DNA of 64,000 nt from Anoxybacillus tepidamans PS2 (GTDB taxonomy: Bacteria; Bacillota; Bacilli; Bacillales; Anoxybacillaceae), in NCBI RefSeq assembly GCF_000620165.1, contig NZ_JHVN01000001.1, forward strand, positions 248,001 through 312,000, read 5' to 3'. The translations under genes and the position numbers were made by a program. The notes under the pieces are model-generated. The model was not told the origin of the DNA, ran no database searches, and saw only the letters and a list, made by a program, of their open reading frames with translations. This document shows, piece after piece, positions 11,941 to 21,459 of this stretch (positions within the stretch are counted from its first letter, which is position 1; every line of letters starts with the position of its first letter).

Positions 11941-11969
11941 TATAAAATTTGACCGAACGGTCGTCACAA
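11941..11969 (-). promoter_or_regulatory. swrC promoter with TetR-type operator in the spacer
   Basis: On the minus strand TTGTGA (-35) and TTTATA (-10) are separated by exactly 17 bases. The palindrome GACCGAACGGTC (11951-11962) lies inside that spacer, where a bound dimer would block RNA polymerase. GACCG-n2-CGGTC is a common TetR-family operator form. The YerO-like protein encoded downstream is the obvious candidate ligand; that link is inference. Confidence 0.7.
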
Positions 11970-12026
11970 TATGTACTATAAATCATTTCACCACTCTTTT
12001 CAACTGCTGGCATCCGTAAAATAGAA

Positions 12027-12059
12027 AAACAGGGCCCGCCACACTTGCAAGCCCTGTTT
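12027..12059 (-). terminator. Intrinsic terminator after tcdA
   Basis: Nine-base perfect stem AAACAGGGC / GCCCTGTTT with a T-rich tail on the minus strand, four bases past the tcdA stop. Confidence 0.8.
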
Positions 12060-12062
12060 CGT

Positions 12063-12827
12063 TCATTCTTCTCCGACACGAGCAATTTTTACATCCTTTA
12101 ACAGTTCGCGCACAACATATGAAGCCATAATGAGCCCCGCCACCGACGGCACAAAGGCGTTTGATGAAGGAGGCATTTGCGCCTTGCGAATTGCCGATTG
12201 ATCATTGCCGACCTCTTTGCGAACGTCCTCGCGAATAATGACTGGTTTTTCGTCGGAAAATACGACCGGAATTCCCTTGCGGATTCCTTCTTTTCGCAAT
12301 TTTGTCCGAATGACTTTCGCAATTGGATCCGTATGCGTTTTTGAGATATCGGCAATCTGGAAGCGGGTCGGATCCATTTTATTTGCCGCCCCCATGCTCG
12401 AAATAATCGGAATATTGCGCTTTAAGCACTCTTTCATAAGGTGAATTTTGTACGTGATTGTATCCGAAGCATCGATGATAAAATCAAGGCCATAGCTGAA
12501 AAACTGCTCGTATGTTTCTTCTGTATAAAACATTTTTAAGGCAATGACTTCGCACTCGGGATTGATATCGGCGATTCGCTCTTTCATTAAATCGACTTTC
12601 GGACGTCCCACTGTTGAAAGAAGCGCGTGGATTTGGCGGTTAATATTTGTGATATCGACATCATCTTTATCAACTAATACGAGCCGTCCTACGCCGGAAC
12701 GAGCGAGCGCTTCTACCGCAAACGAACCGACACCGCCGACCCCTAATACAGCAACTGTTGCCTTTTTTAGTTTTTCGAGCCCTTCTTTTCCAATCGCTAA
12801 TTCATTACGCGAAAACTGATGTAGCAT
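12063..12827 (-). CDS. tcdA: tRNA threonylcarbamoyladenosine dehydratase TcdA
   Basis: E1-like ThiF/MoeB superfamily enzyme of 254 residues that uses ATP to cyclise t6A37 of ANN-decoding tRNAs to ct6A. The nucleotide-binding VLGVGGVGSFAVEAL lies at residues 29-43, with the DKDDVDITNINRQ region after it and DASDTITYK near 120. It corresponds to B. subtilis YrvM, encoded at the same place next to the 6S RNA and aspS. It lacks the C-terminal rhodanese domain of MoeB homologues and the paired cysteines of MoeB/ThiF, which supports TcdA. It has its own promoter and terminator and is probably monocistronic. Confidence 0.92.
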   Translation of the reverse strand: MLHQFSRNELAIGKEGLEKLKKATVAVLGVGGVGSFAVEALARSGVGRLVLVDKDDVDITNINRQIHALLSTVGRPKVDLMKERIADINPECEVIALKMFYTEETYEQFFSYGLDFIIDASDTITYKIHLMKECLKRNIPIISSMGAANKMDPTRFQIADISKTHTDPIAKVIRTKLRKEGIRKGIPVVFSDEKPVIIREDVRKEVGNDQSAIRKAQMPPSSNAFVPSVAGLIMASYVVRELLKDVKIARVGEE

Positions 12828-12870
12828 TAGTACCCTCCATACATTGTTTCATCGTTTTTGTATCGCTTTT

Positions 12871-12899
12871 ATCCTACACAATATATATAAGTATTTCAA
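12871..12899 (-). promoter_or_regulatory. Probable sigma-A promoter of tcdA
   Basis: TTGAAA (-35) and TAGGAT (-10) spaced by 17 bases on the minus strand, about 45 bases upstream of the tcdA ATG. Confidence 0.55.
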
Positions 12900-12940
12900 T
12901 CGGATTTTTTAACCTGTTCGTAATTTGCGTGATTTATTAC

Positions 12941-12978
12941 AAAAAACCCCTATGCAAAGAGCGTTCTTTACATAGGGG
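12941..12978 (-). terminator. Intrinsic terminator of the 6S RNA transcript
   Basis: Long stem CCCCTATG / CATAGGGG with further inner pairing (AAAGA / TCTTT), followed by TTTTTTG on the minus strand. It ends the 6S RNA transcript before tcdA. Confidence 0.85.
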
Positions 12979-13004
12979 ATTCATTCGAAATATACGATAT
13001 TGCC

Positions 13005-13197
13005 ATGTCCACAAGTCCCAATCGTGCCGTCGATGCCTTCGTTTTGATCCCGCTCCAGGCAGGTGGGTGCTCTGTTTCAAGGTTTGCACGTCCTCAAAAG
13101 AAGAGGCATGTACGCCGCTTGAAAACCCGAGCTCCCGTATAACATATTGTTCGGTCAAAACAATAGGTTATACGACGAACACATCAGGACTTATCGG
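13005..13197 (-). ncRNA. ssrS: 6S RNA (6S-1, bsrA/ssrSA type)
   Basis: 6S RNA mimics an open promoter and sequesters sigma-A RNA polymerase in stationary phase. The minus strand has the family hallmarks: terminal closing stem AAGTCC ... GGGACTT (13192 and 13013), the GGGAGCTCGGGTTTTCAAGCGGCG segment in two halves around 13125, and the internal CTTGAAACAGAGCAC and GCCTGGAGCGGG parts. B. subtilis encodes its 6S-1 RNA at the same site, between aspS and yrvM (tcdA). A strong promoter lies just upstream and a terminator downstream. Ends are estimated from the closing stem; the primary transcript probably runs from about 13201 to the terminator. A 73-codon open frame across it is not a gene. Confidence 0.92.
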
Positions 13198-13207
13198 TTT
13201 TGAGAGA

Positions 13208-13236
13208 ATGATAACACATTTTTTAAACGTTTTCAA
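13208..13236 (-). promoter_or_regulatory. Promoter of the 6S RNA gene
   Basis: TTGAAA (-35) and TATCAT (-10) with a 17-base spacer on the minus strand; the predicted start is near 13201, about ten bases before the 6S closing stem. It lies immediately after the aspS stop. Confidence 0.8.
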
Positions 13237-13254
13237 GAAGCAGACAAGGCGCAA

Positions 13255-15030
13255 TTATTCATTTTTTTCCATATTTACAACTAAATGAAGCTCTTCAAGT
13301 TGCTTGTCGCTTACGGTGCTTGGTGCTTCTGTTAACAAGCAGCTTGCACTCGCCGTTTTTGGAAATGCGATTGTATCGCGAAGATTTGTACGTCCGGCCA
13401 AAAGCATTACAAGCCGGTCAAGCCCTAACGCAATGCCTCCGTGCGGCGGCGTTCCGTATTCAAACGCATCAAGCAGGAAGCCAAACTGTTTGCGCGCTTC
13501 CTCTTCACTCATTCCTAACGCTTTAAACATTTTTTCTTGCACATCGCGCTCAAAAATACGCAGCGACCCGCCGCCTAATTCATAGCCGTTTAATACAAGG
13601 TCATAGGCTTGCGCACGCACGTTGTCCGGCTCTGTTTCGAGTTTTGGCAAATCGTCACGCACCGGCATTGTAAACGGATGATGCGCTGCATAATAGCGAT
13701 CTTCCTCCGCATCATACTCTAAAAGCGGCCAATCCGTAACCCAGAGGAAATGGAATTTCGTCTCGTCGATGAGCTGCAATTCTTTGCCCAGTTTCAAACG
13801 CAACGCACCGAGCGCATCGGCAACCACTTTTTTCGTATCAGCAACAAACAGCAACAAGTCTCCTGTCTCTGCCTCTAACGCTTGCTTGAATCCTGCTTGT
13901 TCTTTGTCTGTAAAGAATTTAGCAATTGGACCTTTCAACCCGTCTTCTTCCACTTTGAGCCATGCTAGCCCTTTCGCTCCGTAGCGGGCCACAAATTCCG
14001 TCAGCCCGTCAATATCTTTGCGGGAGTATTTTTCTGCTGCGCCTTTGACATTGATCGCTTTTACTTGCCCGCCGCTTTCAACCGCGCCAGCAAATACTTT
14101 AAAGCCGCAGCCTTTTACTTGTTCCGATAGATCGACAAGTTCCATGCCAAAGCGGGTGTCCGGTTTGTCTGAACCGTAGCGGCTCATTGCTTCATCATAT
14201 GACATACGCGGAAACGGTAAAGCAACATCCATCCCCTTGGCAACTTTCATCACCCGTGCCATCATTCGCTCGACCATGTCCATAATATCTTCTTGACTCA
14301 TAAAAGACGTTTCAATATCGACTTGCGTGAACTCCGGCTGACGGTCGGCCCGCAAATCTTCATCGCGGAAGCAACGGGCAATTTGATAATAACGTTCAAA
14401 CCCGCTTACCATTAGCAGCTGTTTAAAAATTTGCGGCGATTGCGGCAGCGCATAAAATTCTCCTGGATGGACGCGGCTTGGTACTAAGTAGTCGCGGGCG
14501 CCCTCCGGTGTGCTTTTTGTTAAAATCGGCGTTTCGACTTCCAAAAATCCTTCTTCATCGAGGAAGTCGCGAATAGCCTTTGTCACTTGATGCCTCATTT
14601 TGAATGTCTGAAACATCACGGGACGGCGCAAATCTAAATAACGATACTTCAGACGCACGTCCTCAGCGACATCCGTGTCGTCGGAAATAATAAACGGAGG
14701 TGTTTTTGCCTCGCTTAAAATCGTCACTCGATCTACATGAACTTCAATTTTCCCCGTTGTTAAGTTCGGGTTTACTTGCCCCTCTTCACGGCGAACGACA
14801 ACTCCTTCGACGTCTAATACATATTCATTGCGAATCGCTTCCGCCACACGCAACGCCTCTTCCGATACGTCCGGGCTGAAGACGATTTGCACAATTCCTG
14901 TCCGGTCGCGTAAGTCGATAAAAATGAGTCCGCCTAGATCGCGGCGTTTTTGCACCCATCCCTTTAATGTTACCTTTTCTCCAACGGCTTGCTCCGTAAT
15001 CTCACCGCAGTAATACGTCCTGCCAAACAT
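13255..15030 (-). CDS. aspS: Aspartyl-tRNA synthetase
   Basis: Class IIb aminoacyl-tRNA synthetase of 591 residues, the normal length for the bacterial type with a GAD insertion domain. Order: N-terminal OB-fold anticodon-binding domain (residues 1-105), hinge, catalytic domain with motif 2 in [16 protein letters not shown] (near 220), GAD insertion (about 300-420), and motif 3 [12 protein letters not shown] (near 535). It follows hisS by 13 bp and should be co-transcribed with it under the T-box leader. The ATG has GGAGGAG upstream. Whether the enzyme also charges tRNA-Asn cannot be told from the sequence. Confidence 0.97.
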   Translation of the reverse strand: MFGRTYYCGEITEQAVGEKVTLKGWVQKRRDLGGLIFIDLRDRTGIVQIVFSPDVSEEALRVAEAIRNEYVLDVEGVVVRREEGQVNPNLTTGKIEVHVDRVTILSEAKTPPFIISDDTDVAEDVRLKYRYLDLRRPVMFQTFKMRHQVTKAIRDFLDEEGFLEVETPILTKSTPEGARDYLVPSRVHPGEFYALPQSPQIFKQLLMVSGFERYYQIARCFRDEDLRADRQPEFTQVDIETSFMSQEDIMDMVERMMARVMKVAKGMDVALPFPRMSYDEAMSRYGSDKPDTRFGMELVDLSEQVKGCGFKVFAGAVESGGQVKAINVKGAAEKYSRKDIDGLTEFVARYGAKGLAWLKVEEDGLKGPIAKFFTDKEQAGFKQALEAETGDLLLFVADTKKVVADALGALRLKLGKELQLIDETKFHFLWVTDWPLLEYDAEEDRYYAAHHPFTMPVRDDLPKLETEPDNVRAQAYDLVLNGYELGGGSLRIFERDVQEKMFKALGMSEEEARKQFGFLLDAFEYGTPPHGGIALGLDRLVMLLAGRTNLRDTIAFPKTASASCLLTEAPSTVSDKQLEELHLVVNMEKNE

Positions 15031-15043
15031 CGTAAAACTCCTC

Positions 15044-16315
15044 CTATTCTAACGCTTTCTTCACGTATTGTACAAACTCATTAAGCGGCACTTCTGTTTG
15101 CTCGCCTGTCGCCATGTTTTTAAGGTTGATCACTTGATTTGCGAGCTCATCATCACCGAGAATCGCTACATATTTTGCATTGAGGCGATCGGCCGCTTTT
15201 AGCTGCGCCTTGACTTTCCGGTCTTGGTAATCTTTTTCGACAGAAAGGCCCGCTTGGCGCAATTGATTAACAAGGATCACCGATTCATCTTTCGCTTTTT
15301 CACCAAGTGCCACAATGAAACAATCGATTCCCTGTGATACAGGCAACGAAATTCCTTCCGCCTCAAGCGCCGCAAGCAATCGCTCAATGCTTAGGGCAAA
15401 TCCAATTCCCGGAGTTTCCGGTCCGCCGATTTCTTCAACTAACCCATTGTAGCGTCCTCCGCCGCACAACGTTGTAATCGCTCCGAATCCTTCGGCATTG
15501 CTCATAATTTCAAAAGCCGTGTGATTGTAATAATCAAGCCCGCGAACAAGACGGGAATCCACTTCAAATTCCACGCCCAACTTCGTTAAGTATGCTTGTA
15601 CTTTTTCAAAATAAGCGCGCGATTCATCGTTTAGATAATCTAGAATGGACGGAGCCGTAGCCATCAACTCGTGATCGCGGTCTTTTTTACAGTCCAAAAT
15701 GCGCATCGGATTTTTTTCAAGGCGCGATTGGCAGTCTTCACAAAGCTCGCCGATTCTTGGTTTAAAGTGATCAATGAGCGCCTGACGATGCGCTTTTCGG
15801 CTCTCCACATCTCCAAGGCTATTAATCACAAGCTTTAACTTTTTCAATCCTAGCGAACGGTACATTTCCATTGCAAGTGCGACCACTTCTGCATCAATTG
15901 CTGGGTCATTGCTGCCAAGCGCTTCGACGCCAAATTGTACAAATTGGCGGAACCGTCCCGCCTGCGGCCGCTCGTAGCGAAACATCGGCCCCATGTAATA
16001 CAATTTCACGGGCTGGTTCGGGTTTCCATACATTTTATTTTCTACAAAAGAGCGAACAACCGACGCGGTTCCTTCAGGACGAAGGGTAATGCTGCGACCG
16101 CCGCGGTCTTCAAACGTGTACATTTCTTTTTGCACGATGTCCGTTGTATCTCCAACGCTCCGCAAAAATAGTTCCGTATGTTCAAAAATAGGTGTACGGA
16201 TTTCTTGGTAGTTGTAGCGGCGGCAAAGCTCCCTCGCCACTTGCTCGACATATTGCCATTTTTCAACTTCTCCCGGCAAAATATCTTGCGTTCCTCGCGG
16301 AATTTGAAACGACAT
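15044..16315 (-). CDS. hisS: Histidyl-tRNA synthetase
   Basis: Class IIa synthetase of 423 residues. Visible motifs are the N-terminal [11 protein letters not shown], motif 2 [15 protein letters not shown], the HisA-type [14 protein letters not shown] and the glycine-rich [14 protein letters not shown], motif 3 [12 protein letters not shown], then the C-terminal anticodon-binding domain from about residue 325. It is the first gene of the hisS-aspS transcript, controlled by the T-box leader just upstream. The ATG has TAGGAGGAC upstream. Confidence 0.97.
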   Translation of the reverse strand: MSFQIPRGTQDILPGEVEKWQYVEQVARELCRRYNYQEIRTPIFEHTELFLRSVGDTTDIVQKEMYTFEDRGGRSITLRPEGTASVVRSFVENKMYGNPNQPVKLYYMGPMFRYERPQAGRFRQFVQFGVEALGSNDPAIDAEVVALAMEMYRSLGLKKLKLVINSLGDVESRKAHRQALIDHFKPRIGELCEDCQSRLEKNPMRILDCKKDRDHELMATAPSILDYLNDESRAYFEKVQAYLTKLGVEFEVDSRLVRGLDYYNHTAFEIMSNAEGFGAITTLCGGGRYNGLVEEIGGPETPGIGFALSIERLLAALEAEGISLPVSQGIDCFIVALGEKAKDESVILVNQLRQAGLSVEKDYQDRKVKAQLKAADRLNAKYVAILGDDELANQVINLKNMATGEQTEVPLNEFVQYVKKALE

Positions 16316-16344
16316 GCTTCAGTCCTCCTATTTTTCTATGTAAA

Positions 16345-16614
16345 AATAAAAAACTCCCTTCCCTATGAAACATAGGGACGAGAGCGATTTTCCCGTGGTG
16401 CCACCCTAATTGAAGCTAACGAGCTTCCACTTTGTCCCGATAACGCCCGGTACGCGTCCTCCTCTACTAGCTTTCGCGTTCAAGGAGAAACCTACGGAGT
16501 GTTCATTCGTTAAGTCATCATGGAGAAATGCTTTCAGCCTAAGGCATTTCCTCTCTGGCCATGTGTATTCTTAACTACTCTTCTCCATCATCGGCATTTT
16601 ATGCAACAATTTTA
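16345..16614 (-). promoter_or_regulatory. T-box riboswitch leader of hisS-aspS
   Basis: T-box leaders sense uncharged tRNA and then allow read-through into the synthetase genes. On the minus strand the conserved T-box AGGGTGGCACCACGG lies at about 16391-16405, followed by a terminator of about 14 bp (16350-16386; inner stem CCCTATG / CATAGGG) and TTTTTTAT. Stem I pairs GGAG...TTAAG with CTTAA...CTCC, with an AGTA motif on the 5' side and GAA followed by CAC on the 3' side of the specifier loop. CAC is the histidine codon, so tRNA-His is the likely ligand. The specifier assignment is from reading only. Confidence 0.9.
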
Positions 16615-16620
16615 TTTTTT

Positions 16621-16649
16621 ATGTTACGAATGAACGCTTACTTTGTCAA
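16621..16649 (-). promoter_or_regulatory. Promoter of the hisS-aspS leader
   Basis: Consensus TTGACA (-35) and TAACAT (-10), 17-base spacer, on the minus strand; predicted start near 16614, a few bases before the T-box structure. Confidence 0.8.
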
Positions 16650-16664
16650 TAAGAAAACGGCGAT

Positions 16665-16850
16665 TTACGAGCGAGATAGTTGTTTTTTTAATTTTCGCAC
16701 ATCCTGCAATGTCAAACCGAATTCTGATGCAAGCTCATAAGCGGTATGATTCGCTTCTTTTTGTATAAATTCATGGAAATCGACATGAAATAACTCGCTT
16801 GCGCGTGCATGGGCATACTCGCCTTTGGCGCTGTTCCTCACTTTTTTCAT
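16665..16850 (-). CDS. Small predicted helix-turn-helix protein
   Basis: Protein of 61 residues, rich in charged residues, whose C-terminal half (TAYELASEFGLTLQDVRKLKKQL) reads as a helix-turn-helix resembling sigma-70 region 4. Function unknown. Its ATG has GGAAAGGG upstream. It ends about 15 bases before the -35 of the hisS leader promoter on the same strand. The position between hisS and the amidase gene corresponds to a small yrzK-like gene in other bacilli, though I cannot confirm homology. Confidence 0.6.
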   Translation of the reverse strand: MKKVRNSAKGEYAHARASELFHVDFHEFIQKEANHTAYELASEFGLTLQDVRKLKKQLSRS

Positions 16851-16966
16851 CCCTTTCCTTGCTGAATGTACTACTTATCTTTCCCGCCCTATCAAAAAAA
16901 TAAAAGGATTTTTTCTTTTTTTGTAGAACTGTAATAATCCCACCACTTTACAAAGGAGGCTGTCAT

Positions 16967-18373
16967 GTGAAAAAAGCGGCTTATGTTCTCTCAGTCGCTC
17001 TATTTCTGTTTTCTCTTCATGTTTCTGAGTGGGCGGAAGCAAAGATGATTGTCACTAAAATAGATCGCTTAAACGTGCGGGAAGGGCCAGGGCTTTCTTA
17101 TCCCGTCAAAAAGCAGCTAAGCAAAGGGCAGAGATACACCGTCGTCCAAGAAACGAACGATTGGTTGCAGCTAAAGCTCAATGAAAGGGAAACGGGATGG
17201 GTAGCTGGACAGTATGTCTCTAGTGTGAAGGAACAAGTAAAAGCGGCCGTTGATCGGCTTCGTGTTCGTTCAGCCCCAAACAGCCAATCTAAAATACTTG
17301 GCTACTTAAAGCTTGGACAAACAGCAACAGTCATTGAAACGAAAGAGGAATGGACAAAAATACAAACAGGCTCGCTTGCCGGTTGGGTGTCGTCTCATTA
17401 CTTGACTGAAAGCGCTAGCGCAGAAAACACGCAATTTGGAACCGTTGCCGCTGATACGTTAAACGTGCGCGCAGAGCCTTCCCAACAGGCTGCTGTTGTG
17501 GCAAAAATGACATTTGGGCAACAAGTGACCATTATTGGAGAAACAGGGGACTGGTATCAAATTCAAGCAAATGGAAATATCTCCGGTTGGGTGTATCGCG
17601 CATACATAATGACAACTTCTTTTTATATTCAAGTGTTGGACGACGATACGAACATCCGAACAAAACCGTCGCTTTCAGCAAGCGTGCAAATGCGAGCGAA
17701 AAAGGGGCAACAATATCGGGTCATTGCCAAAGAAGGAAACTGGTACAAAATCGAGCTTTCTGGCCAACAAAGCGGCTATATTGCTGAGTGGGTGGTATCG
17801 ATCGTCCATAATAACAACAGAAGCAACGGCTCGATCAAAAACAAGACGATCGTGATTGATCCTGGACATGGAGGCAAAGACAGCGGCACGATCGGAAGCA
17901 ACGGCTTGATGGAAAAAACGTTAACACTAAAAACGGCTCGTCTCTTGAAAAACGAATTGCAATCGGCTGGCGCCAACGTCGTTCTTACACGAGAAAACGA
18001 TACGTACGTTTCTTTGCCAGATCGCGTAAAAATCGCCGAGCAGTGCCACGCGGATGCTTTTATTAGCATTCATTATGATAGCTCCCCAAATGGACTTGCG
18101 AGCGGGATGACCGTCTATTATTACGACGCTCAAAGCGATTATCCATTGGGCTTATCGCTCGATCCTGTTCTTTCTGAAACAGAGACGGTTCCATATCGCG
18201 GCGTTCGTTTTGGCGATTTTCATGTCATTCGGGAAACGACGATACCATCTGTTTTGCTTGAGCTAGGATATGTAAGCAACCCGACGGAATTAAGCACAAT
18301 TGCTTCCGATTCATATCAACAACAAGTCACGAAGGAAATCGTTGACGGACTCAAACGCTATTTTAGCAACTAA
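16967..18373 (+). CDS. N-acetylmuramoyl-L-alanine amidase with four SH3b domains (YrvJ-like)
   Basis: Secreted peptidoglycan hydrolase of 468 residues. A signal peptide (about 1-25, ending in AEA) is followed by four bacterial SH3 repeats, each with an LNVREGPG-like motif (about 30-85, 86-146, 152-208 and 220-278), then a zinc amidase_3 domain from about 290. Zinc ligands are visible in IDPGHGGKDSG (His) and LMEKTLTLKTA (Glu), with FISIHYDSS (His) and the catalytic Glu in LLELGYVSN. It cleaves the amide bond between MurNAc and L-alanine; the SH3b repeats should bind cell wall. The start is GTG at 16967 with AAAGGAGG upstream. It matches B. subtilis YrvJ in place and architecture. Confidence 0.92.
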   Translation: MKKAAYVLSVALFLFSLHVSEWAEAKMIVTKIDRLNVREGPGLSYPVKKQLSKGQRYTVVQETNDWLQLKLNERETGWVAGQYVSSVKEQVKAAVDRLRVRSAPNSQSKILGYLKLGQTATVIETKEEWTKIQTGSLAGWVSSHYLTESASAENTQFGTVAADTLNVRAEPSQQAAVVAKMTFGQQVTIIGETGDWYQIQANGNISGWVYRAYIMTTSFYIQVLDDDTNIRTKPSLSASVQMRAKKGQQYRVIAKEGNWYKIELSGQQSGYIAEWVVSIVHNNNRSNGSIKNKTIVIDPGHGGKDSGTIGSNGLMEKTLTLKTARLLKNELQSAGANVVLTRENDTYVSLPDRVKIAEQCHADAFISIHYDSSPNGLASGMTVYYYDAQSDYPLGLSLDPVLSETETVPYRGVRFGDFHVIRETTIPSVLLELGYVSNPTELSTIASDSYQQQVTKEIVDGLKRYFSN

Positions 18374-18400
18374 CTATTCTGATAAAGAAGGAGACGCCTC

Positions 18401-18577
18401 ATGAAAAGTGTGATCGGATTGATTGGAAGCACGATCATGATTTCTATCATTGCCGTTCCGCATATCATTCACGGTCCCACCTTCGATAGAGTGTTGGGCA
18501 CGGCCGCGTTATTGACACAGTTCATGGTGCTTTTTTATACCATTAAAGATGCCAAAAAACAAAATAATCATTTTTGA
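18401..18577 (+). CDS. Small two-segment membrane protein
   Basis: A 58-codon frame with an excellent ribosome site (AAGAAGGAG, eight bases before the ATG), 27 bases after the amidase stop and directly before a strong terminator. The product has two hydrophobic stretches (about residues 4-22 and 33-47) and a charged C-terminus KDAKKQNNHF. I do not recognise a family. Spacing suggests co-transcription with the amidase gene. Confidence 0.65.
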   Translation: MKSVIGLIGSTIMISIIAVPHIIHGPTFDRVLGTAALLTQFMVLFYTIKDAKKQNNHF

Positions 18578-18607
18578 AAAATTTTATAGTTTGATGTCCT
18601 TTTTCAA

Positions 18608-18646
18608 ACAAAAAAGCGGGTAACATGTTCGTTACTCGCTTTTTTG
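18608..18646. terminator. Bidirectional terminator between the amidase operon and dtd
   Basis: Hairpin AAGCGGGTAAC / GTTACTCGCTT with A and T runs on both sides, between convergent genes. The right arm encodes the last codons and stop of dtd on the minus strand. Confidence 0.85.
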
Positions 18647-19084
18647 TTTGCTTTCGACGATCAGCGTCACCGGACCATCATTCGTTAAACTGACTTCCAT
18701 CATGGCACCGAACTGGCCTGTTTCGACCACCACACCTTTTTTTCGCAGTTCTTCATTAAATGTTTCGTAAATAGAGAGCGCCTGCTCCGGTCTTGCCGCT
18801 TCCATAAAATTCGGGCGTCTTCCTTTGCGGCAGTCGCCGTACAAGGTAAACTGCGAAACCGATAAAATCGCGCCGCCTACATCTATCAATGAATGATTCA
18901 TTTTGCCGGACTCATCCTCGAAAATGCGCAAATTCACAATTTTGTCGGCGACAAACGCCGCATCTTCTTCCGTATCATGATGCGTTACCCCGACGAGAAG
19001 CACAAGTCCAAATTCGATGCTGCCGACCGTTTCTCCGTTCACTGTTACTTTGGCATTCTTCGCACGTTGTACAACTACTCTCAT
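18632..19084 (-). CDS. dtd: D-aminoacyl-tRNA deacylase
   Basis: Homodimeric proofreading enzyme of 150 residues that hydrolyses D-amino acids, and glycine on tRNA-Ala, from mischarged tRNA. Both signature motifs are present: [10 protein letters not shown] (near residue 77) and the trans-acting [11 protein letters not shown] near the C-terminus. It starts 16 bp after relA and is presumably co-transcribed with it, as in B. subtilis. Its last five codons and TAA form one arm of the bidirectional terminator, so the coding end and transcript end overlap. Confidence 0.96.
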   Translation of the reverse strand: MRVVVQRAKNAKVTVNGETVGSIEFGLVLLVGVTHHDTEEDAAFVADKIVNLRIFEDESGKMNHSLIDVGGAILSVSQFTLYGDCRKGRRPNFMEAARPEQALSIYETFNEELRKKGVVVETGQFGAMMEVSLTNDGPVTLIVESKQKSE

Positions 19085-19099
19085 GATCGCATTTCCTTT

Positions 19100-21298
19100 C
19101 TAATTGTTCATAATCCGCTGTACCGAATAAATATCCGGGATTTGCTTAATGCGTTCTACGACTTTTTGCAGATGGCTCACATTTTGAATCGCGATCGTCA
19201 TATGGATCGTAGCAATTTTATGGCGATGGTCGGACCTGCCGGAAACAGCAGAAATATCTGTTTTCGTCTCATTGACCGCCTGTAGCACTTCGTTTAACAG
19301 GCCGCGCCGGTCAAATCCTGAAATTTCAATTTCCACGTTATATTCTCGGTTTGTTTTCGTGTTGCTTTCCCATTCAACCGAAATGAGGCGATCCTCTGCT
19401 TCTTCTGATTGAACGTTCGGACAATCGGCCCGATGGACAGAAACTCCGCGTCCTCTTGTAATAAATCCGATAATTTCATCGCCAGGAACCGGATTACAGC
19501 AGCGTGACAAGCGGATTAATAGGTTGTCGATTCCTTGCACGCGGATGCCATAGTCGCGCTTCTTGCCGATCGGTGTTTTGATTTCTTGCGTCGCTTCTGC
19601 CAGTTTCTTTTGCTGCTCTTCTAAATCGCGTTGCTTCCGCCATTTATCTGTTAACCGATGAGCGATTTGAGCTGCGGTAATGCCGTGGTAGCCAACGGCG
19701 GCATACATATCTTCCTCGTTGGAAAAATTAAATTTTTCCGCAACTCGTTTGACGTTTTCGACCGTTAGTATATCTTTCACATCAAACCCAAGGTTGCGAA
19801 TTTCCTTTTCAACGAGCTCTTTTCCTTTTTCAATGTTTTCTTCACGCCGCTGCTTTTTGAAAAATTGGCGGATTTTATTTTTTGCATGGGACGTTTGCGC
19901 TAGTTTCAGCCAATCTTGGCTCGGTCCGTACGAATGCTTCGATGTTAAAATTTCGACGATGTCGCCAGTTTTTAGCTTGTAATCTAGCGGAACCATCTTT
20001 CCGTTCACCTTTGCGCCAATCGTTTTGTTTCCGATCTCTGAGTGAATCCGATAAGCGAAATCGATCGGCACTGAACCCGCTGGCAATTCGATCACATCGC
20101 CTTTTGGTGTAAATACAAACACCATATCCGAAAACAAATCTACTTTTAGCGTCTCCATAAATTCTTCGGCATTGCTTGCATCGTTTTGCCATTCTAAAAT
20201 CTCGCGGAACCAAGAAAGCTTCTCTTCAAACGAATTTGGTTTGACCGCTTTTCCTTCTTTATAAGCCCAATGGGCCGCAATCCCGAATTCGGCAATTTGA
20301 TGCATTTCAAATGTGCGAATTTGCACTTCGAGCGGCTCGCCCTTCGGCCCGATGACGGTCGTATGAAGCGATTGATACATGTTTGGCTTCGGCATCGCAA
20401 TATAATCTTTAAAGCGTCCTGGCATTGGCTTCCAGCATGTATGAATGATTCCGAGCACTGCATAGCAGTCTTTAATGCTATTGACTATGATACGGACGGC
20501 GAGCAAATCATAAATTTCATTAAACTGTTTATTTTGCAGCACCATTTTTCTGTAAATGCTGTAAATATGCTTCGGCCTTCCGGAAATTTCTCCTTTGATC
20601 GACAACTCGTTTAGCCGTTCGCGCACTTCCTGAATCACTTCTTCCAAGTACTGCTCCCGTTCTGCCCGCTTTTTTTTCATTAAATTTACAATGCGATAAT
20701 ATTGCTGCGGGTTCAAATAGCGGAGCGACGTGTCTTCAAGTTCCCATTTGATCTTGGAAATTCCAAGCCGATGCGCAAGAGGAGCGAAAATTTCTAACGT
20801 TTCATTGGCGATTCTTCTTTGCTTCTCAGCCGGCAAATGTTTGAGTGTCCGCATATTATGGAGACGGTCTGCCAATTTAATTAAAATAACTCGAATATCT
20901 TGAGCCATCGCCAAAAACATTTTTCGGTGGTTCTCCGCTTGCTGCTCTTCGTGTGATTTATATTTAATTTTCCCAAGTTTGGTTACGCCGTCAACGAGCA
21001 TCGCCACTTCATCGCCGAACGCTGCCTCGAGATCTTCTTTCGTCGCATTCGTATCTTCGACAACATCGTGTAAAAAACCAGCCGCAATTGTGATCGCATC
21101 CATTTTTAAATCCACTAAAATTCCCGCGACTTGAATAGGATGGATAATATACGGCTCTCCCGATTTTCGGTATTGTTCTCGATGAGCCTCCTTAGCAAAC
21201 TCATACGCTGCCTTGATCAGTTCAACGTCTTTTTCCGACAAATACCGCCCCGCCTGCTCAATGACTTGTTCCGCCGTTAACACCTGTTCGTTGGCCAT
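19100..21298 (-). CDS. relA: Bifunctional (p)ppGpp synthetase/hydrolase Rel
   Basis: Long RSH enzyme of 732 residues that makes and degrades (p)ppGpp in the stringent response. Order: HD hydrolase domain with [10 protein letters not shown] (near residue 73) and RLHNMRTL (near 144), so hydrolysis should be intact; synthetase domain with [13 protein letters not shown] (near 310); TGS domain with [17 protein letters not shown] (near 395); a helical linker; a conserved cysteine region [13 protein letters not shown] (near 580) and C-terminal ACT domain from about 655. The intact HD residues mark it as bifunctional Rel, as in B. subtilis, rather than the synthetase-only RelA of gamma-proteobacteria. 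It has its own promoter and is followed by dtd. Confidence 0.97.
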   Translation of the reverse strand: MANEQVLTAEQVIEQAGRYLSEKDVELIKAAYEFAKEAHREQYRKSGEPYIIHPIQVAGILVDLKMDAITIAAGFLHDVVEDTNATKEDLEAAFGDEVAMLVDGVTKLGKIKYKSHEEQQAENHRKMFLAMAQDIRVILIKLADRLHNMRTLKHLPAEKQRRIANETLEIFAPLAHRLGISKIKWELEDTSLRYLNPQQYYRIVNLMKKKRAEREQYLEEVIQEVRERLNELSIKGEISGRPKHIYSIYRKMVLQNKQFNEIYDLLAVRIIVNSIKDCYAVLGIIHTCWKPMPGRFKDYIAMPKPNMYQSLHTTVIGPKGEPLEVQIRTFEMHQIAEFGIAAHWAYKEGKAVKPNSFEEKLSWFREILEWQNDASNAEEFMETLKVDLFSDMVFVFTPKGDVIELPAGSVPIDFAYRIHSEIGNKTIGAKVNGKMVPLDYKLKTGDIVEILTSKHSYGPSQDWLKLAQTSHAKNKIRQFFKKQRREENIEKGKELVEKEIRNLGFDVKDILTVENVKRVAEKFNFSNEEDMYAAVGYHGITAAQIAHRLTDKWRKQRDLEEQQKKLAEATQEIKTPIGKKRDYGIRVQGIDNLLIRLSRCCNPVPGDEIIGFITRGRGVSVHRADCPNVQSEEAEDRLISVEWESNTKTNREYNVEIEISGFDRRGLLNEVLQAVNETKTDISAVSGRSDHRHKIATIHMTIAIQNVSHLQKVVERIKQIPDIYSVQRIMNN

Positions 21299-21327
21299 GA
21301 GATCACCTTTATATATAATTTAATACC

Positions 21328-21356
21328 ATTATCGTGAAAATTTTGTCAGATGTAAA
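21328..21356 (-). promoter_or_regulatory. Promoter of relA-dtd
   Basis: TTTACA (-35) and GATAAT (-10) with a 17-base spacer on the minus strand, about 30 bases before the relA ATG. Confidence 0.65.
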
Positions 21357-21383
21357 GAATTGCTTAACATGAAACTAATAAGA

Positions 21384-21407
21384 AAGAGCACCCGTTAGAG
21401 TGCTCTT
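21384..21407 (-). terminator. Intrinsic terminator after apt
   Basis: Eight-base stem AAGAGCAC / GTGCTCTT with loop TCTAACGG and a T-rich tail on the minus strand, about 50 bases past the apt stop. Confidence 0.7.
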
Positions 21408-21459
21408 CCCAAACATCTCTTCTTACCATTTTAGCGAAATTAAAGGCGGATGTCGATGG

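Noticed and set aside
12937-13158. 73-codon open frame on the minus strand
   Set aside because: It lies over the 6S RNA and its terminator; conservation there is that of the RNA.
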